Assembly: GCF_005863245.1 (NCBI RefSeq)
Contig: NZ_VBUT01000001.1
Coordinates: forward strand, 434,001 to 498,000
DNA length: 64,000 bases
Source of the DNA: Nocardia cyriacigeorgica
GTDB lineage: Bacteria > Actinomycetota > Actinomycetes > Mycobacteriales > Mycobacteriaceae
Reading direction: 5' to 3'
The stretch's first letter is position 1, and each line of letters opens with the position of its first letter. The translations under genes were made by a program, and so were the position numbers. Below the pieces are notes generated by a model. It ran no database searches, was not told the DNA's origin, and saw only the letters and a list, made by a program, of their open reading frames with translations. Shown one piece after another: positions 36,202 through 45,478 of this stretch.

Positions 36202-37368
36202 ATGGAGACCGCGGTCATCGTCGACGTCGTGCGCACACCATCGGGCAAGGGAAAGGCCGGGGGCGGACTGTCCGACGTCCATCCCGCCAACCTGCTGGCC
36301 GGGGTGCTCTCGGATCTCCTCGGCCGCAATGACCTCGACCCCGCCCTGGTCGACGATGTGATCGGCGGCTGCGTCACCCAGAGCGGTGAGCAGGCGTTCA
36401 ACATCAGCCGCACCGCGGTGCTCGCCGCCGGGTTCCCGGAATCGGTGCCCGCCACCACCGTCGACCGGCAGTGTGGATCCAGCCAGCAGGCCGCGCATTT
36501 CGCCGCGCAGGGCGTGATCTCCGGCGCCTACGACATCGCCATCGCCTGCGGTGTGGAGTCGATGAGCCGGGTGCCGATGTTCTCCAATGCCGCGGGCCAG
36601 GACGCCAACCGCGGCCCGATCGCGCACCGCTACCCCGAGGGCCTTGTTCAGCAGGGCATTTCCGCCGAACTGCTGGCCGCGCGCTGGAAGCTGGATCGCG
36701 GGCGCCTCGACGAGTTCGCCGCCCGCTCACACCGATTGGCCGCCGAGACCGCCGAATCGGGCGGGTTCGCCAATGAACTGGTCACCGCCGGACGGCTGGA
36801 CGCCGACGAAACCATTCGCGCCGCCACCACCGTCGACAAACTCGCCGGACTGAAGCCGGCCTTCGTCGACGAGACCTACAAGAAGCGGTTCCCGGAGATC
36901 GACTGGTCGATCACGCCGGGCAATTCGTCCCCGCTCACCGACGGCGCCTCGGCCGCGCTGATCATGAGCGAACGGATGGCGAGCAAGCTCGGGCTGCGGG
37001 CGCGGGCGCGGTTCCATTCGTTCGCCGTCGTCGGCGACGATCCCCTGCTCATGCTCACCGCCGTGGTGCCCGCCACCCGTAAGGCGCTGGACAAGGCCGG
37101 GCTCGGCATCGACGACATCGACGCCTACGAGGTCAACGAGGCCTTCGCACCGGTGCCGCTGGTGTGGCAGCACGAAGTCGGCGCCGACCCGGCCAAGCTG
37201 AATCCGCGCGGCGGCGCCATCGCGCTCGGTCACCCGCTCGGCGCGTCCGGCACCCGCATCCTGGCCACCATGGTCAACCACCTGGAGCAGACCGGCGGCC
37301 GTTGGGGCCTGCAAACCATGTGCGAGGCAGGCGGTTTGGCCAACGCCACCGTCATCGAACGGCTGTAG
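36202..37368 (+). CDS. Acetyl-CoA C-acyltransferase (thiolase, FadA-like)
   Basis: A 388-residue thiolase that cleaves 3-ketoacyl-CoA with CoA. The nucleophilic Cys is in VDRQCGSSQQAAH near residue 88. The later catalytic elements are EVNEAFAPVPL, GGAIALGHPLGASGTRI with the His, and CEAGGLANATVIERL with the second Cys; the last reads CEAGG where most thiolases have CxGGG. Overall pattern resembles FadA5/steroid-type ketoacyl thiolases of mycobacteria. Start ATG 36202 has AGGAG 6 nt upstream. It stands alone; its stop directly abuts the stop of the convergent XRE-cupin gene. Confidence 0.93.
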   Translation: METAVIVDVVRTPSGKGKAGGGLSDVHPANLLAGVLSDLLGRNDLDPALVDDVIGGCVTQSGEQAFNISRTAVLAAGFPESVPATTVDRQCGSSQQAAHFAAQGVISGAYDIAIACGVESMSRVPMFSNAAGQDANRGPIAHRYPEGLVQQGISAELLAARWKLDRGRLDEFAARSHRLAAETAESGGFANELVTAGRLDADETIRAATTVDKLAGLKPAFVDETYKKRFPEIDWSITPGNSSPLTDGASAALIMSERMASKLGLRARARFHSFAVVGDDPLLMLTAVVPATRKALDKAGLGIDDIDAYEVNEAFAPVPLVWQHEVGADPAKLNPRGGAIALGHPLGASGTRILATMVNHLEQTGGRWGLQTMCEAGGLANATVIERL

Positions 37369-37953
37369 TCATTCGGGCCGGTAGCGGGCCCTGATGTGGA
37401 AGCGTTCGCCCTGCGGACCGTAGATGCTCAGGTATTCGACTGGGTGTTCGTCGGCATTGCCGAACCAGTGCGGCAGGTGGGTGTCGAATTCGGCGACCTC
37501 GCCCGCGGTGAGGACCATGTCGCGGTCGCCGAGGATCAGGCGCAGTTTGCCATTGAGCACGTAGAGCCAGTGGTAGCCCTCGTGGGTGCGCGGGTCCGGT
37601 TCGCGGTCGGCGGGCCGACCGGCCAGGATCTGCTTCCAGGCCTGTAGCCCGCCGGGTTTGCGCGTCAGCGGGATGACGGTCTGGCCGTTGCGGGTGAACG
37701 GGCGCGCGTACACGCGCGGATCGCCGGTCTCGGGCGCGTTCACCAGCTCGTCCAGTGGCACCTGATGCGCCTTGGCCAACGGCAGCAGCAGCTCGAGGCT
37801 CGGTTTGCGCTGTCCGGACTCGAGCCGCGACAGCGTGCTCACCGGGATGCCGGTCAGTTCCGACAGCGCGGCGAGCGTGGTGCCGTTGCGACGGCGCAGC
37901 TCACGCAGCCGCGGACCCACCGCGTCGATCACCTCGTCGAAATCCCGATCCAT
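37369..37953 (-). CDS. XRE-cupin regulator
   Basis: A 194-residue regulator. An N-terminal XRE helix-turn-helix (VGPRLRELRRRNGTTLAALSELTGIPVSTLSRLESGQRKPS over residues about 10-50) is followed by a C-terminal cupin_2 domain (HEGYHWLYVLNGKLRLILGDRD, AGEVAEFDTHLPHWFGNADEHPVEYLSIYG) with His residues that could bind a metal or small ligand. The start at 37953 has no clear Shine-Dalgarno. Just upstream, TTGC and GCAA half sites (37961-37975) could be its operator. It is divergent from a methyltransferase gene 91 bp away, a likely target. Confidence 0.88.
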   Translation of the reverse strand: MDRDFDEVIDAVGPRLRELRRRNGTTLAALSELTGIPVSTLSRLESGQRKPSLELLLPLAKAHQVPLDELVNAPETGDPRVYARPFTRNGQTVIPLTRKPGGLQAWKQILAGRPADREPDPRTHEGYHWLYVLNGKLRLILGDRDMVLTAGEVAEFDTHLPHWFGNADEHPVEYLSIYGPQGERFHIRARYRPE

Positions 37954-38044
37954 ACCGATATTGCAGTTCTGGCAAATTTGTTTGTCAAGTTCGCATGGTT
38001 GCTCGCATGCTGGTCCGGACCGAACCGACAGACGGAGAAACGCG

Positions 38045-38641
38045 ATGGACCAGCAGTTCTGGGACGAGATGTACGGCAGCCGCGAACAGTTGTTCAGTGG
38101 GCTTCCCAACGATGTGCTCGTCGCGGAGGTGAGCGACCTCGCGCCTGGGCAGGCCCTGGATGTCGGGTGCGGTGAGGGCGCCGATGCCCGCTGGCTGGCC
38201 GAACACGGTTGGAAGGTCACCGCGGTGGATGTGTCGCGGGTGGCGCTGGAACGTGCCGCCGCGACCAGCGACGAGGTTGCCTGGTCGCACGCGGATCTCA
38301 CGACCGTTCCGCCGCCTCCGGCCGCGTTCGACCTGGTCTCCGCGCACTACTTCCCCATCGAGCTCGAACCCGATCACGCCACCATCCGCGGCTTGATCGA
38401 TGCGGTCGCCCCCGGCGGCACGCTGCTCGTCGTCGGTCACGATCCGGCCGACTTCCCGCCGGATCACGAACACGGTTTCGACCCGCGCGACTACTACCAG
38501 CCCGAGCAGATCGCCGAGCTGCTCGGCGACGACTGGACGGTGCTGGTGAATTCGGCCCGCCCACGCACCCGTCCCGGCCCGCCGGGAACCCACCACACCG
38601 GCGATGTGGTGCTGCGCGCCCAGCGCAAGCCGGCGAGCTGA
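38045..38641 (+). CDS. Class I SAM-dependent methyltransferase (TehB/thiopurine-type)
   Basis: A 198-residue methyltransferase. Motif I is ALDVGCGEGADARWLAEHGW (residues about 38-57), followed by VTAVDVS (motif II) and FDLVSAHYFPIE. The N-terminus DQQFWDEMYGSREQLFSGLPND with Trp/Tyr resembles the tellurite/thiol methyltransferase group seen widely in actinomycetes. The acceptor is unknown. GGAG occurs 7 nt before ATG. It is divergent from the XRE-cupin regulator, suggesting control by that protein. Confidence 0.9.
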   Translation: MDQQFWDEMYGSREQLFSGLPNDVLVAEVSDLAPGQALDVGCGEGADARWLAEHGWKVTAVDVSRVALERAAATSDEVAWSHADLTTVPPPPAAFDLVSAHYFPIELEPDHATIRGLIDAVAPGGTLLVVGHDPADFPPDHEHGFDPRDYYQPEQIAELLGDDWTVLVNSARPRTRPGPPGTHHTGDVVLRAQRKPAS

Positions 38642-38785
38642 CCGGCCCGATTCCGAGAAACCGCCACGCTCTTCGCCGACACCGCCGCCTCCGCTGGCGA
38701 GTCATCCCCAGGTTTCCAGAGCCGATTGCTATGGTCTGTATCACATGTGCGCCGGATGCGTGAACCATGAGGCGGAGGGGTGTCG

Positions 38786-40855
38786 ATGCGGTTGACCCGG
38801 CGGGTCCAGGGTGTGGCGGCAGCGTTCGTGATCCTGTTGACCGGCGGGGCGGCCGGGGTCGCGACGCTGACCGACAACACGGTCGCCTACGAGACACCCG
38901 CACCCGCCGTCGCGCCGGATGAACTGGCGCGCCAGTGGACTCAGACCCACGACGGCCCACAGCCCTACCCCGATGTGCACATCGACTGGGACGTACCCAT
39001 CACGATGAGCGACGGCGTGGTGCTCAAGGCGAACGTGTACCGGCCGATCCGCGCCGACGGCCAGGTGGAGACGGCGCCGCTGCCGACCATCGTCAACCTC
39101 ACGCCGTACACGAAACTCATGACCAACCTGATCGATTCGGCCGTCTCGATGCCCGGATTGCAGCAGCTGACGATGGACCTGGTGGGCCGGATCAACCTGT
39201 CCGGCACCCCGGTCAGCGGTTTCGAGGACCTGCTGCACGCCCTCGACGGCGGCACCATCCAGACCGTGCTCGGCTTGGACCGCAAGCTGATTCGCAGCGG
39301 CTACACCCAGGTCGTCGCCGATGTGCGCGGCACCGGATTCTCCCAGGGAACCTGGAACACCCTCGGCGCACGCGAACAGCTCGACACCCGCGAGGTGATC
39401 GACTGGGCGGCGGCCCAGCCCTGGTCCAATGGCCGCATCGCGATGAGCGGCGGCTCCTACTCCGGCATCAATCAGCTACGGGCGGCGGAGAATCCGCCGA
39501 AGTCGTTGCGCGCGATCTTCCCGGTGGAACCCGGCAGCGACCTCATGCGCGATGTGGTGGCGCCGGGCGGCGGCATCGGCACCACCTTCCTGCCGATGTG
39601 GCTGAACTCGGTGAACAACGCCAAACTGCTGCCCGATATCAGCTCGATGCTGAACGGCACCTTCGACTGGCGCTGGTTCAACGACCGCCGCCGCGATCCG
39701 CTCACCAACTTCGACCTCCTGGCCCAGGCCCTGCTGACGCCCTCGCTGCACAATGTGCCGCCCGCGCTGTCGGCCGCGCTCGACGAGGACAGCGCCTTCC
39801 GGGAAGGGATCATGGGCCATCCCGAGAAGGTCGGCGTGCCCACCTTCGTCTACGGCGGCTGGCACGACATCTTCGCCAACAGCGCCACCACTCTCTACAA
39901 CGCCATCCCGCTGCCCGTCGACCAGAAGAAGCTGGTGGTCGGCGACACCTACCACGCCAATCCCGGTGCGGGCACCGGCGTTCCGGGCGCACCGGCACGG
40001 CTCGACGTCTTGCAGCGGGCCTGGTTCGACCACTGGCTCAAAGACATCGACAACGGCGTCACCGGATTCGGGCCGGTCACGGTGTGGGAGCAGGGCGGCG
40101 GCTGGGTCACCCTCAGCGAATTCCCGAAGCCGGGCATGACGCATCGGCGGGTCTATCTGTCCGGCGCGCCCAGCGGCACCACCCGCGACAGCTTGCACGA
40201 CGGCTCGCTGACGGCCGCGCCCGCCCCCGAGACCACCCGGCTCACCGTCGCGCCCGGCCTCACCACCGCGTGCTCGCGCGACGCCGCGCAGGGTTCGGCG
40301 GGCATGACCGCGGTGATCGACGCCTGCGCCAAGGATTCCCGGATCGCCGAGCGCAACGGGCTCACCTTCACCAGCGCCGAGATCATCGAGCCGACCGTGA
40401 TTTCCGGGCCGATCAACGTCCATCTCAATACCGTGCACGATGCCGCCGACGGGTACTGGAACGTCACCGTCAACGATGTGGCGCCCGACGGGACGTCCAC
40501 GGTGCTCTCGACCGGGCAGCTCACCTCGTCGCTGCGCGCGATCGACGAGGCCAAGAGCACCCGCTCGGCCAACGGCGATCTCACCGCACCGCATAACCCG
40601 ATCACCCTCGACAGCGTGCTTCCGGTGCCGCCGGGCGAGGCGATCACCCTCGATATCGCGGTCATCCCGACCCAGGCCGTCCTGCAACCCGGGCATCGGC
40701 TGCGGGTGGACGTCTTCGCGGGCAATTCGCCCAAGGCGCTGGCGTTCCGGCCGATGCTCAATGCGAGCGAACTCAAACCGCAGCATCTGGTGCTCGATCC
40801 GAACGCGCCGAGTTTCGTCAATCTGCCGACCGACAGGCCGATCGCCTTCCGGTGA
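38786..40855 (+). CDS. Secreted CocE/NonD-family X-Pro dipeptidyl-peptidase-like hydrolase
   Basis: A 689-residue serine hydrolase. A signal peptide (RLTRRVQGVAAAFVILLTGG) is followed by the peptidase S15 fold: MSDGVVLKANVYRP, VADVRGTGFSQGTWN, the nucleophile in MSGGSYSGINQL (Ser near residue 227), GGWHDIFANSA with Asp, and GDTYHANPG with His. A C-terminal jelly-roll domain (from about residue 450) completes the PepX-C pattern. Known members cleave X-Pro dipeptides or esters such as cocaine. Start ATG 38786 has GGAGGG 6 nt upstream; GTG 38780 would overlap it. It is monocistronic. Confidence 0.92.
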   Translation: MRLTRRVQGVAAAFVILLTGGAAGVATLTDNTVAYETPAPAVAPDELARQWTQTHDGPQPYPDVHIDWDVPITMSDGVVLKANVYRPIRADGQVETAPLPTIVNLTPYTKLMTNLIDSAVSMPGLQQLTMDLVGRINLSGTPVSGFEDLLHALDGGTIQTVLGLDRKLIRSGYTQVVADVRGTGFSQGTWNTLGAREQLDTREVIDWAAAQPWSNGRIAMSGGSYSGINQLRAAENPPKSLRAIFPVEPGSDLMRDVVAPGGGIGTTFLPMWLNSVNNAKLLPDISSMLNGTFDWRWFNDRRRDPLTNFDLLAQALLTPSLHNVPPALSAALDEDSAFREGIMGHPEKVGVPTFVYGGWHDIFANSATTLYNAIPLPVDQKKLVVGDTYHANPGAGTGVPGAPARLDVLQRAWFDHWLKDIDNGVTGFGPVTVWEQGGGWVTLSEFPKPGMTHRRVYLSGAPSGTTRDSLHDGSLTAAPAPETTRLTVAPGLTTACSRDAAQGSAGMTAVIDACAKDSRIAERNGLTFTSAEIIEPTVISGPINVHLNTVHDAADGYWNVTVNDVAPDGTSTVLSTGQLTSSLRAIDEAKSTRSANGDLTAPHNPITLDSVLPVPPGEAITLDIAVIPTQAVLQPGHRLRVDVFAGNSPKALAFRPMLNASELKPQHLVLDPNAPSFVNLPTDRPIAFR

Positions 40856-40925
40856 TTTCGTGTGAGGCCACAATGTCGTCGCAAGACCCTCGTTCGGCAG
40901 CGCGCGGACCCGTAGGGTTTCGGAC

Positions 40926-41933
40926 ATGGTGTCGCCGGAGATGTCGCAACTGGTGCAGTCGGTCGTCGAGACGTACCTGCTGGACGGCACCCGCCGCTAC
41001 AACCGCGACGACGTCGCACGCCAGACCGGTGTGCCCGTCGAGGTGTCGCGCCGGCTGTGGGTCGCGCTCGGTTTCCCCGCGGGCGGTGACGAGGCGACGC
41101 TGGACTACACCGACGCCGACGTGCGCGCCGTGCGCGAGTTCCGGGAACTGGGCGTGCTCGCGTCGACGGATCTGCGCCAGCAGGCCGCGACCGCCCGCAC
41201 CATCGGCCAATCGATGGCGCGGCTGGCCGAATGGCAGGTGGATCTGGTGCTCGACGAGATCACCCGCCGCGTGGCCGCAGCCGATCCCGACGCCGATCCG
41301 GCCACCATCGCCCGCCAAGCCACCGAGGCGACGGTGCAGATCCTGGAAGAACTGCACGCCTACGCCTGGCGCAGGCATCTGGCCGCGGCCCTGGCCCGCT
41401 CGCTCGACGGCGCGGGCACGGCCGCGGATTCGACCAGGGAGCTGGCCGTCGGGTTCGCCGATATGGTCGGCTACACCCGGTTGACCAGGCATCTGCACCC
41501 CGATGAGCTGTCCACGCTGCTCGAGGCGTTCGAATCCACCACCACGGCCGCCATCACCGAGAACGGCGGCTGGGTGATCAAGAACGTCGGCGACGAGGTC
41601 ATGTTCGCCGCCGAAACCGCGGTCGAGGCGGCCCGGATCGCGGTGGCCATTCAAGAGAGCACCATGACCGTCGGCACCACGCCCGAACTGCGCGTCGCCG
41701 TCGCCTACGGGCCGGTGTTGCAGCGATTCGGGGATCTGTACGGCTCGGTGGTGAACATCGCGGCCCGGCTGACCGGCGTGGCGCGGCCCGGCACCGTCCT
41801 CGTCGATGACGCCGCGGCCGCCGAACTCGCCGGTGAACCCGAATTCGCCATCCGGCATCTGCGCAGTGTGCGGGTACGCGGATTCAACCGGCTGCGGCCG
41901 CACGTGCTGCGGCGCAATGGGAAGAACCGGTGA
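40926..41933 (+). CDS. Class III adenylate cyclase with N-terminal regulatory domain
   Basis: A 335-residue cyclase converting ATP to cAMP. Residues 1-165 form the helical regulatory domain seen in mycobacterial Rv1264/Rv2212-type cyclases. The catalytic domain has metal-binding Asp in VGFADMVGYTRL (about 179) and VIKNVGDEVMFAAE (about 224); the Lys in the latter fits ATP specificity. Asn and Arg in SVVNIAARLTGVA are the transition-state pair, so the active site is intact and homodimeric activity is expected. Two possible starts (ATG 40926, GTG 40929). It lies 2.1 kb upstream of a metallophosphoesterase of the CpdA type. Confidence 0.93.
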   Translation: MVSPEMSQLVQSVVETYLLDGTRRYNRDDVARQTGVPVEVSRRLWVALGFPAGGDEATLDYTDADVRAVREFRELGVLASTDLRQQAATARTIGQSMARLAEWQVDLVLDEITRRVAAADPDADPATIARQATEATVQILEELHAYAWRRHLAAALARSLDGAGTAADSTRELAVGFADMVGYTRLTRHLHPDELSTLLEAFESTTTAAITENGGWVIKNVGDEVMFAAETAVEAARIAVAIQESTMTVGTTPELRVAVAYGPVLQRFGDLYGSVVNIAARLTGVARPGTVLVDDAAAAELAGEPEFAIRHLRSVRVRGFNRLRPHVLRRNGKNR

Positions 41934-41990
41934 GCCCGATCCTGCCCAGCGACGGGGAGGCTTAGTGGGCGCTCATCTAGGCTCGGCCCG

Positions 41991-42761
41991 GTGGATATCG
42001 ACTGGCCCGACCTGCGTGAACGCTGCCGTATCGCCGAGGACGACGCGATCGTCGCGCTGAACAAACCCGCGGGGATCTCGGTGACCGGCGAACGGCACGA
42101 CACCGATATCGTGCAGGCCGCGGCGGCCGTCGGCGAGACGCTGTATCCGGTGCATCGCATCGACAAGGTGACGTCGGGTGTGGTGCTGCTGGCCAAGGAT
42201 CTCGCCGCGCATGGGCAGCTGACCAGGCAGTTCAATAGGCAGACCGCGCGGAAGACGTATCTCGCGATCGTCGCGACACCCGAGGGCGAGTTGCCCGACG
42301 CCGGAACCATCGAGCTGCCGCTGAGTGTCGGGCGCAAGAACCGGGTGCGGATCGCGGCGCCGAGGGAGAGCATTCAGGTCTCCGGGGACCGCTGGTACGT
42401 GGAGCCGGGCGATCTGCTCGACACCAAGAACTACCCATCCACGACTCGTTTCGCGACCGTGCTGCGGCACGGCGACTACACCGTCCTCGCGCTGCGCCCG
42501 GTCACCGGACGGCGTCATCAGATCCGCGTCCACCTGGCCTGGATCGGCCATGCCATCGCCGGCGATCCGCTGTTCGACAAATCGGGCACTCACGACCGCA
42601 CCTACCTGCATTCCTGGCGGTTGTGGCTGGCGGCGGACTGGCGGACCCCGCCGGAGTTGAACCTCGAGGCGGAGCCCGGTGACGCCTTCTGGGCGCCGCT
42701 GGCGGTCGAACCGGGCACCGCGGCCGAGCTGTTGCGTAGCACAGCAGACCGGCTCGGATGA
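41991..42761 (+). CDS. RluA-family pseudouridine synthase
   Basis: A 256-residue RNA-modifying enzyme that isomerises uridine. The catalytic Asp (about residue 58) is in VHRIDKVTSGVVLLAKD, the variant of the HRLDxxTSG motif. QTARKTYLAIV and the RPVTGRRHQIRVHLAWIGHAIAGDPLF block (split into two motifs) are also family signatures. There is no S4 domain, so it belongs to the short RluA/TruC-like group; the target RNA is unknown. Start is GTG at 41991 with weak ribosome-binding site. It is 57 bp after the cyclase gene. Confidence 0.93.
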   Translation: MDIDWPDLRERCRIAEDDAIVALNKPAGISVTGERHDTDIVQAAAAVGETLYPVHRIDKVTSGVVLLAKDLAAHGQLTRQFNRQTARKTYLAIVATPEGELPDAGTIELPLSVGRKNRVRIAAPRESIQVSGDRWYVEPGDLLDTKNYPSTTRFATVLRHGDYTVLALRPVTGRRHQIRVHLAWIGHAIAGDPLFDKSGTHDRTYLHSWRLWLAADWRTPPELNLEAEPGDAFWAPLAVEPGTAAELLRSTADRLG

Positions 42762-43008
42762 TCGCTGATCGCAGGTGCGGTCAGCAGAGGTTCCGGGTGT
42801 GGCCGGCGGCGTTCACTTACAGGCCGTGCCGATCCTCGCTGGACGGTTCACTATGAGGCGCAACACGATCTCGCGGTAACAGAAATCCAGGTGGCGAGCC
42901 TCATGGCGACAACGATTCCGCTGGTCAACTAGCCTGAAACATGGCACTGCGGGAGGTGCGGTGCACTCTGTTCGCAATGGAGCGATCCCCCAGAGAAAGC
43001 AGATGGGC

Positions 43009-43788
43009 ATGATCCTGGTGGCTCAGGTCAGCGACACACATTTCGATCTCGGACCCCGCAATGTCGAGCGGGCGGAGCGGGTCATGGCCTATCTGGCCGA
43101 TCTACGCCGGCGACCCGACGCCATCCTGGTCACCGGCGACGTCACCGATTCCGGTAAACCCGATCAGTACGCCGAAGCGCGCATCGCCCTCCAGGCCGAT
43201 ATCCCCGTCTACGCCCTGCCGGGTAACCACGACGATCGCGGCGCGTTCCGCGAGGTTCTGCTCGGACTGCCGTCGTCGGCCGAACCGATCAACCACGCCC
43301 ATCGGGTCGGCCCGCTGACGGTGGTCCTGCTCGATTCCAGCATCCCCGGCGAACCCAGCGGCCACCTCACCGACGACACCTACGACTGGCTGCGCGGCGT
43401 CCTCGCCGACGCCCCCGCCGACGACCCGATCCTGCTGGCGCTGCACCATCCGCCCGCCCACCTCTACAGCCCGGTCGTCGACGAGATCGCCCTCGCCGAC
43501 CCCGGCCGCCTGGCCGAACTCGTGGCCGCCGACGACCGTATCCTCGCCGTCCTCACCGGCCACGCCCACTCCGCCGCCACCACCACCTTCGCCGGCAAAC
43601 CCCTCCTCGTAGCGCCGAGCACCGCGTCGGTCCTCGGCGGCGAATGGGAATTGGCGCTGCCCGACCGCGTGATGGACTACGCGCCGGACCCGGCCGTCGC
43701 GTTGCACGTCATCGATGAAAATCACGCCCTGACAACACATTTCCGCAGTGTGCCGATGGGTGGATGGATCGGCGTCGCGCCGTACTGA
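43009..43788 (+). CDS. Calcineurin-like metallophosphoesterase (CpdA/Rv0805-like)
   Basis: A 259-residue class III phosphodiesterase. The dinuclear metal ligands are all visible in order: VSDTHFD, TGDVTDSG, LPGNHDDRGAF, LALHHPPAH and LTGHAHSAAT. This pattern and length match CpdA of E. coli and Rv0805 of M. tuberculosis, which hydrolyse 3',5'-cAMP and 2',3'-cyclic nucleotides. A cyclase gene lies upstream on the same strand. Start chosen at 43009 (GAGAAAG 9 nt upstream); ATG 43003 adds two residues. The 247-bp gap upstream of it shows no gene. Confidence 0.88.
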   Translation: MILVAQVSDTHFDLGPRNVERAERVMAYLADLRRRPDAILVTGDVTDSGKPDQYAEARIALQADIPVYALPGNHDDRGAFREVLLGLPSSAEPINHAHRVGPLTVVLLDSSIPGEPSGHLTDDTYDWLRGVLADAPADDPILLALHHPPAHLYSPVVDEIALADPGRLAELVAADDRILAVLTGHAHSAATTTFAGKPLLVAPSTASVLGGEWELALPDRVMDYAPDPAVALHVIDENHALTTHFRSVPMGGWIGVAPY

Positions 43789-43840
43789 GGGTCAGGGCAT
43801 GAGCTGATCGTCACAGGTGGTCTCAGCAGCGGACACCGAT

Positions 43841-44371
43841 TCACCAGATATCGGTCCAGACCGGTCTTTTGGGGATCTCGAGGATGGCCGACTTCTTGTG
43901 GACCACCACTGGCAGGGTCGCCCCTGCGTGCAGCTGTTCGACCATTGCGCGGGCTCGGGATTCGCGGAATTGGTGGTAGAAGTATTCCTTTCGCACGCGG
44001 ACCTCGTCGCCTGTGTCCGGGTGCACGAACCGGGTTTCGATCCGCACGCGCCACAGATCGAAGCCGAAGAAGGCGCGGCTGTGCTTGCATCGCAGGTCGG
44101 ATTCGACCACGACGGCTTCCACCGGGCTCCCGACGCGGCGCACGTAGTCGCGGCGCAGCCGCCATGCCACGCTCAGGAGCAGCATCCAGGCGGGGATCCC
44201 CAGGAGCGCGCTCGCGGGGAGAACGAGCACTGTGGCGAGGTCCGGACCGAACAGGTCGGCCAGCGCCCCAACGAGCTTCACGGTGCCGGCCATGAAGAAG
44301 AACGCCGCGACCGGAACACCCAGGGTCCACACCAGCGCCATCGGCCCGATCAACGGCTTCGTCCGTCCCAC
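43841..44371 (-). CDS. Membrane protein with two N-terminal spans, DUF3592-like
   Basis: A 176-residue protein. Two hydrophobic helices (about residues 10-38, ALVWTLGVPVAAFFFMAGTV; and 45-70, LATVLVLPASALLGIPAWML) precede a soluble beta-rich domain with VEAVVVESDLRCKHSRAFFGF and RIETRFVHPDTGDEVRVRKEYFYHQF, which is reminiscent of DUF3592. One Cys. No known function. The GTG at 44371 has GAGGAG 5 nt upstream. The gene is divergent from the ABM monooxygenase. Confidence 0.7.
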   Translation of the reverse strand: MGRTKPLIGPMALVWTLGVPVAAFFFMAGTVKLVGALADLFGPDLATVLVLPASALLGIPAWMLLLSVAWRLRRDYVRRVGSPVEAVVVESDLRCKHSRAFFGFDLWRVRIETRFVHPDTGDEVRVRKEYFYHQFRESRARAMVEQLHAGATLPVVVHKKSAILEIPKRPVWTDIW

Positions 44372-44512
44372 ACCCACTCCTCGCCTGAACGCAACTGACG
44401 CCGAATCCTATGGCTCGGCGCCGTTTGCCGGGCACGAGCACGAGCGCGGCTTTGCCGGAATACAGCGCGCACTGCCGAGGTTGATCGGGTGCCGCGACGA
44501 AAGGTGTCTGCC

Positions 44513-44821
44513 ATGACGACGAACGAGCCGGTATCGCTGTACGGATTCCTCACCCCGAAGCCCGGGCGCTCCGAAGCTCTCCGGGCGCTGCTCATCGAGC
44601 TCGTCGAGCCGTCCCGCAGCCACGACGGGAACCTCGAATACCACCTGCACGAGCAGCAGGACGGTCGCTTCTTCCTGTACGAGGTGTGGCGGACACAGGA
44701 TGACTTGGATCGGCACAACGCGACACCGCTACTCCAGCGTTTCCTGGAGGCGGTCCCCGAACATCTCGCTGCCGCGCCTGAAACCCTCCCGGGAAGGATG
44801 CTGAGCCCCTACCCGGCGTGA
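44513..44821 (+). CDS. ABM-domain putative quinol monooxygenase (YgiN-like)
   Basis: A 102-residue ferredoxin-like dimeric alpha-beta barrel. Typical sequence: LYGFLTPKPGRSEALRALLIEL, then SHDGNLEYHLHEQQDGRFFLYEVWRTQDDLDRHNATPLL with the family YE.W motif, and helix RFLEAVPEHL. Members oxidise quinols or polyketide intermediates without cofactors; the substrate here is unknown. AAAGGTG is upstream of ATG 44513. Confidence 0.88.
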   Translation: MTTNEPVSLYGFLTPKPGRSEALRALLIELVEPSRSHDGNLEYHLHEQQDGRFFLYEVWRTQDDLDRHNATPLLQRFLEAVPEHLAAAPETLPGRMLSPYPA

Positions 44822-44921
44822 GGATGCCTCATGCGCAAGCGGTTTAAGCAGACCCGTCGACCGACACCAGCGACGGCGCACGCTCGAGGGGTGGCTCGCG
44901 GAGCTGCGTCACCGCTGCGGA

Positions 44922-45478
44922 TCACGCAGCGTCACGCATGGCCCGCTCCGCTGAGGTCGGATAGCGGTCGACGTACTCCTGGCCCGTCAATTTCTGGATC
45001 GCTGCCATCAACTCGTCGGTCGCCGCACGCCATGCGTTCGGGTTGGACGCCGCTCCAGCCCACCTGGTGACGTCGATCGGTGCCCCGATACGGATCTCCA
45101 CCCTGCCGCGGCGCCAGCCTCGTTTACCGGGCCGGTTGATCGATCGGGTACCGACGATGCCGACGGGAACGACTGAGCAGTCTTCCTGAAGCGCGACTCG
45201 CATCGCGCCGGTTCGCCCGCGGTGGAGTCGCCCATCCGGCGACCGTGTTCCCTCGGGATAGATCGCCCACACAGCACCATCTTTGAGGATCCGCGCGCTG
45301 CGGCCAGTGCCTCGTCCGCTGCGGCCGCACCCTCTCGGCTGATCGGAATCTGTCCGGTGAGGCGGCACAGGGTTCCGTGGAGCCGTGCTCCGGGGCCGCC
45401 GCGGCCGAAGTATTCGCTCTTGGCCACGGAGGTGAGTCGCCGGGGCAAGGCGGCGCACAGCACGAGGCTATCGATCGT
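44922..45478 (-). pseudogene. plsC-like acyltransferase remnant: 5' truncated and frameshifted
   Basis: The 3' two thirds of a 1-acylglycerol-3-phosphate acyltransferase. Reading in from the truncated end, one frame gives TIDSLVLCAALPRRLTSVAK then SEYFGRGG and GQIPISREGAAAADEALAAA. Near 45293-45300 the frame must shift by one base to continue as ARILKDGAVWAIYPEGTRSP (the EGTRS motif) and VVPVGIVGTRSI, ending at 44922. The HX4D catalytic motif would lie where the sequence breaks off at about 45476, so the active-site His is lost. Two independent lesions argue against a sequencing error. It faces the tetR remnant head to head. Confidence 0.8.

Noticed and set aside
45222..45473. The upstream part of the open frame leading into the tetR remnant
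   Set aside because: It reads antisense through the plsC remnant and has no regulator-like sequence; it is chance opening of a GC-rich frame.
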